A stretch of DNA of 64,000 bases, taken from contig NC_092672.1 in NCBI RefSeq assembly GCF_964355755.1, positions 8,246,001 through 8,310,000 on the forward strand, read 5' to 3'. Below are positions 58,713-64,000 of this stretch, one piece after another; the first letter of the stretch is position 1, and every line of letters begins with the position of its first letter. Made by a program: the position numbers and the translations under genes. The notes beneath the pieces were generated by a model. It searched no databases. It saw only the letters and a list, made by a program, of their open reading frames with translations, and was not told where the DNA came from. This DNA comes from Antedon mediterranea (lineage: Eukaryota > Echinodermata > Crinoidea > Comatulida > Antedonidae).

Positions 58713-59393
58713 CAATGCCGTACCATCCCTTATAAGTAAGGTTGACAAAGTTTCACTTGATATTCTTGTTGTTTGGAAGAGAATTCAGATGTTCTTTAAT
58801 ATATTTTTATATAAAAGTGATGTGTTAGATGTGACAAATGTAAGCGTATTTCTTAACATACATTTTTCGTTATGCAAACATTCTAATTTTAATTACAAAG
58901 TGGTACATATTTAGTTGCAAAATCAAAGAACAATTACTTAATTTTAATCACTTAATGCACATTTACCAAAAATACAAGGCAACCATAATTATTATTTACA
59001 AAATGATTTTATAAAGTGTATTTTTGCGATACATTATTATTTTTTTTTTCTTTTAATTCATTACTCTCTTATTTTTGAGAGAGTATTATCGTGTTTCTTC
59101 TTATTTGTTTAATAGTTACGTTACCTTTATCTCTTAATTTTGTATTATGTACCGTATGTGATATACTTTTCAAAGTGAAACTAGTTTGTGTACACATTTT
59201 TACTCCCGTGTGTTGCATAATACATACAATAACTTAAAGTAGGCCTATTGTATGTGACATGATTTTCCCTTAGTATTAAGTGATAATGAATATAGGGTTT
59301 ACCTTCTGTTAACTGAAGGTACATGATTTTCGGAAATTATGTAGGCCTAAACTGCTGGTACTAAAAACGATTTTTTTTTCAATATGTTACTTC

Positions 59394-59399
59394 AATAAA
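59394..59399 (+). promoter_or_regulatory. Poly(A) signal of the transposase gene
   Basis: AATAAA 680 bases after the stop codon and just before the right satellite arm, so the whole transcription unit fits between the arms. Confidence 0.55.
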
Positions 59400-59464
59400 G
59401 ACATTTACAAAACTTGAAGTAAATAAATGTGTTCAATCTCTTATTTTGTCTCTATCCATCTTAG

Positions 59465-62400
59465 ACCAGTAGTTGGAGTCTATTTATACGGAACGACTAG
59501 GTAGTGGACGATAAATGATACATTTTGTTCTACCACTGAAATCGGAGGTTTTCTCACAAATAAAAACGCTCTAACCTATACTGAACGACTAAGTAAACAC
59601 GCATAGTATAGTATAATCCCACCAAGTGAGTAAACGGGACCAGTGGTCGCACTCTAACTTATACTGGACGACTAAGGAGGTACCCTAGTATAATCCCACC
59701 AAGTGACTCTCAGGAACAATCCGCCATTTTCTCACAAATACAGTATCAAATTTCACTATATTTTAAAAATCGTAAATGAGTTACACTCAAATTTTAAAGA
59801 TGAGGGCTGAGTAAACGGGACCAGTGGTCCCACTCTAACTTATACTGGACAACTAAGGAGGTACCCTTGTATAATCCCACCAAGTGACTCCCAGGAACAA
59901 TCCGCCATTTTCTTACAAATACAGTATCAAATTTCACTATATTTTTTAAATCGTAAATGAGTTACACTCAAATTTAAAAGATGAGGGCTGAGTAAACGGT
60001 ACCAGTGGTCTCACTCTAACTTATACTGTACGACTAAGGAGGTACCCTAGTATAATCCCACCAAGTGACTCTCAGGAACAATCCGCCGTTTTCTCACAAA
60101 TACAGTTTCAAATTTCACTATATTTTAAAAATCGTAAATGAGTTACACTCAAATTTTAAAGATGAGGGCTGAGTAAACGGAACCAGTGGTCCCACTCTAA
60201 CTTATACTGGACGACTAAGGGGGTACCCTAGTATAATCCCACCAAGTGACTGCCAGGAACAATCTGCCATTTTCTCACAAATACAGTATCAAATTTCACT
60301 ATATTTTAAAATATTAATCGTAATTGAGTTACACTCAAATTTTAAAGATAAGGGCTGAGTAAACGGGACCAGTAGTCCCACTCTAACTTAAACTGGACAA
60401 CTAAGGAGGTACCCTAGTATAATCCCACCAAGTGATTCCCGGGAACAATCCGCCATTTTCTCACAAATACAGTATCAAATTTCACTATATTTTAAAATAT
60501 TAATCGTAATTGAGTTACACTCAAACGTTAAAGATGAGGGCTGAGTAAACGGGACCAGTGGTCTCACTCTAACTTCTACTGGACAACTAAAGAGGTACCC
60601 TAGTATAATCCCACCAAGTGACTCCCAGGAACAATCCGCCATTTTCTCACAAATACAGTATCAATTTTCACTATATTTTAAATTTTTTTATCGTAATTGA
60701 GTTACACTCAAATTTAAAAGATGAGGGCTGAGTAAACGGAACCAGTGGTCGCACTCTAACTTATACTGGACGACTAAGGACGTACCTTAGTATAATCCCA
60801 CCATGTGACTCCCAGGAACAATCCGCCGTTTTCTCACAAATACAGTATCTAATTTCACTATATTTTTAAAATCGTAAATGAGTTACACTCAAATTTAAAA
60901 GATGAGGGCTGAGTAAACGGGACCAGTGGTCTCACTCTAACTTATACTGGACGACTAAGGAGGTACCCTAGTATAATCCCACCAAGTGACTCCCAGGAAC
61001 AATCCGCCATTTTCTCACAAATACAGTATCAAATTTTACTATATTTTTTAAATCGTAATTGAGTTACACTCAAATTTAAAAGATGAGGGCTGAGTAAACG
61101 GGACAAGTGGTCCCACTCTAACTTATACTGGACGACTAAGGGGGTACCCTAGTATAATCCCACCAAGTGACTCCCAGGAACAATCCGCCATTTTCTCACA
61201 AATACAGTATCAAATTTCACTATATTTTAAAATATTAACCGTAATTGAGTTACACTCAAATTTAAAAGATGAGGCCTGAGTAAACGGAACCAGTGGTCGC
61301 ACTCTAACTTATACTGGACGACTAAGGACGTACCTTAGTATAATCCCACCATGTAACTCCCAGGAACAATCCGCCGTTTTCTCACAAATACAGTATCTAA
61401 TTTCACTATATTTTTAAAATCGTAAATGAGTTACACTCAAATTTTAAAGATGAGGGCTGAGTAAACGGGACCAGTGGTCCCACTCTAACTTATACTGGAC
61501 GACTTAGGGTGTACCCTAGTATAATCCCACCAAGTGACTCTCAGGAACAATCCGCCGTTTTCTCACAAATACAGTTTCAAATTTCACTATATTTTAAAAA
61601 TCGTAAATGAGTTACACTCAAATGTTAAAGATGAGGGCTGAGTAAACGGGACCAGTGGTCCCATTCTAACTTATACTGGACGACTAAGGGGGTACCCTAG
61701 TATAATCCCACCAAGTGACTCCCAGAAACAATCCGCCATTTTCTCACAAATACAGTATCAAATTTCACTATATTTTAAAATATTAATCGTAATTGAGTTA
61801 CACTTAAATTTTAAAGATGAGGGCTGAGTAAACGGGACCAGTGGTCCCACTCTAACTTATACTGGACGACTAAGGGGGTACCCTAGTATAATCCTACCAA
61901 GTGACTCCCAGGAACAATCCGCCATTTTCTCACAAATACAGTATCAAATTTCACTATATTTTAAAATATTAATCGTAATTGAGTTACACTCAAACGTTAA
62001 AGATGAGGGCTGAGTAAACGGGACCAGTGGTCCCACTCTAACTTATACTGGACAACTAAGGAGGTACCTTAGTATAATCCCACCAAGTGACTCCCAGGAA
62101 CAATCCGCCATTTTCTCACAAATACAGTATCAATTTTCACTATATTTTAAAAATGTTATCGTAATTGAGTTACACTAAAATTTAAAAGATGAGGGCTTAG
62201 TAAACGGGACCAGTGGTCCCACTCTAACTTATACTGGATGATTAAAAAGTTTCCCTAGTATAATCCCACCAAGTGACTCTCAGGAACAATCCGCCCTTTT
62301 CTCACAAATACAGTATCAAATTTCACTATATTTTAAAAATCGTAAATGAGATACACTCAAATTTTAAAGATGAGGGCTGAGTAAACGGGACCAGTGGTCC

Positions 62401-64000
62401 CATTCTAACTTATACTGGACGACTAAGGGGGTACCCTAGTATAATCCCACCAAGTGACTCCCAGGAACAATCCGCCATTTTCTCACAAATACAGTATCAA
62501 ATTTCACTATATTTTAAATTATTAATCGTAATTGAGTTACACTCAAATTTTAAAGATGAGGGCTGAGTAAACGGGGCAAGTGGTCCCACTCTAACTTATA
62601 CTGGACGACTAAGGAGGCACCCTAGTATAATCCCACCAAGTGACTCTCAGGAACAATCCGCCGTTTTCTCACAAATACAGTATCAAATTTCACTATATTT
62701 TAAAAATCGTAAATGAGTTACACTGAAATTTGAAAGATGATGGCTGAGTAAACGGGACCAGTGGACCCACTCTAACTTATACTGGACGACTAAGGGGGTA
62801 CCCTAGTATAATCCCACCAAGTGACTCTCATGAACAATCCGCCGTTTTCTCACAAATACAGTATCAAATTTCACTATATTTTAAAAATCGTAAATGAGTT
62901 ACACTCAAATCTTAAAGATGAGGGCTGAGTAAACGGGACCAGTGGTCCCACTCTAACTTATACTGGACAACTAAGGAGGTACCCTTGTATAATCCCACCA
63001 AGTGACTCCCAGGAACAATCCGCCATTTTCTCACAAATACAGTATCAAATTTCACTATATTTTTAAAATCGTAAATGAGTTACACTCAAATTTTAAAGAT
63101 GAGGGCTGAGTAAACGGTACCAGTGGTCCCACTCTAACTTCTACTGTACGACTAAAGAGGTACCCTAGTATAATCCCACCAAGTGACTCTCAGGAACAAT
63201 CCGCCGTTTTCTTACAATAACAGTATCAAATTTCACTATATTTTAAAAATCGTAAATGAGTTACACTCAAATTTAAAAGATGAGGGCTGAGTAAACGGGA
63301 CCAGTGGTCCCACTCTAACTTATACTGGACGACTAAGGAGGTACCCTAGTATAATCCCACCAAGTGACTCCCAGGAACAATCCGCCATTTTTTCACAAAT
63401 ACAGTATCCAATTTCACTATACTTTAAAAATCGTAAATGAGTTACACTCAAATTTTAAAGATGAGGGCTGAGTAAACGGAACCAGTGGTCCCACTCTAAC
63501 TTATACTGGACGACTAAGGGGGTACCCTAGTATAATCCCACCAAGTGACTGCCAGGAACAATCCGCCATTTTCTCACAAATACAGTATCAAATTTCACTA
63601 TATTTTAAAATATTAATCGTAATTGAGTTACACTCAAATTTTAAAGATAAGGGCTGAGTAAACGGGACCAGTGGTCCCACTCTAACTTAAACTGGACAAC
63701 TAAGGAGGTACCCTAGTATAATCCCACCAAGTGACTCCCGGGAACAATCCGCCATTTTCTCACAAATACAGTATCAAATTTCACTATATTTTAAAATATT
63801 AATCGTAATTGAGTTACACTCAAACGTTAAAGATGAGGGCTGAGTAAACGGGACCAGTGGTCCCACTCTAAATTTACCTGGACGACTAAGGGGGTACCCT
63901 AGTATAATCCCACCAAGTGACTCCCAGGAACAATCCGCCATTTTCTCACAAATACAGTATCAATTTTCACTATATTTTAAATTTTTTTATCGTAATTGAG
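59465..64000 (-). repeat. ~180-bp satellite array, right arm (inverted), cut by window end
   Basis: Reverse complement of the 34010-43860 unit, about 24 copies. The innermost unit (59465-59640) is strongly diverged and rearranged. It carries the same variant units as the left arm, including the TTAAAAAGTTTCCCTAG form at about 62240. The array continues past 64000. Confidence 0.97.

Larger units (their letters stand above)
34010..64000. mobile_element. Candidate giant foldback-type DNA transposon (right end outside window)
   Basis: Satellite arms in opposite orientation (34010-43860 and 59465 to beyond 64000) enclose a 15.6-kb core with a single transposase-protease gene. Arms share multi-unit variant order in mirror image (see findings). 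Inner arm edges are degenerate: the left ends near 43860, the right in a decayed unit at 59465-59640. Foldback elements with tandem-repeat arms are known (Drosophila FB, sea urchin TU, Arabidopsis FARE, from memory), but not at this size as far as I recall. Outer termini and target-site duplication could not be examined. Confidence 0.6.

Noticed and set aside
34010-64000. Centromeric satellite interrupted by a gene
   Set aside because: Kept as an alternative but not preferred: orientation flips exactly around one complete transposase gene, and the arms share unit order in mirror image.

Overview
The window is AT-rich animal genomic DNA with intron-containing genes, GT-AG junctions, AATAAA sites and many short transposon remnants. 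The three clear host orthologues are animal genes: a CAT-type amino-acid transporter, VEPH1/melted and SH3BP5. The palindromic octamer TAGGCCTA recurs throughout, which I associate from memory with echinoderms. My best guess is an echinoderm, with moderate to low confidence and no species call.

Layout. 0.47-3.47 kb (+): a cationic amino-acid transporter (SLC7A/CAT) in three coding exons, the first broken by a CCTT slippage frameshift. 5.06-7.08 kb (-): a decayed copy of a cyclin-fold gene. 8.54-17.58 kb (+): VEPH1/melted, 11 coding exons that I could join in phase to 843 codons. 18.4-23.3 kb: minisatellite, MITEs and a SINE nested in a MITE. 23.3-31.27 kb (-): SH3BP5, 7 coding exons, 549 aa. 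31.83-33.7 kb (+): the intact copy of the cyclin-fold gene (391 aa, intronless), in inverted orientation to the decayed copy. Introns and spacers of this half hold at least 14 copies of one MITE family, other small palindromic elements, tRNA-derived SINEs and LINE scraps.

The right half is the unusual part. About 54 copies of a ~180-bp satellite (34.0-43.9 kb) and at least 24 copies of the same satellite in the opposite orientation (59.5-64.0 kb, running off the window) flank a 15.6-kb core. The core carries one large gene (46.8-58.7 kb, inferred three exons, 1859 aa). Its product combines a basic N-terminus, a PHD finger, ten 39-aa acidic repeats, a FLYWCH/WRKY-like zinc finger, an RNase-H-fold (Mutator-like) DDE transposase, a ubiquitin-specific-protease domain with intact Cys/His/Asp boxes, and a C-terminal Ulp1/SENP-type protease with intact His-Asp-Cys. 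The two satellite arms share the same multi-unit variant order in mirror image. The simplest reading is one giant foldback-type DNA transposon (>30 kb) whose terminal inverted repeats are satellite arrays and whose transposase is fused to a deubiquitinase and a SUMO-protease-like domain. Two smaller foldback elements with tandem-repeat arms (47.4-49.4 and 50.2-50.9 kb) are nested in its first intron.

Exon structures are my own splice-site and homology inferences from the sequence alone; no searches were run. The outer ends and target-site duplication of the giant element cannot be tested because its right end lies outside the window.
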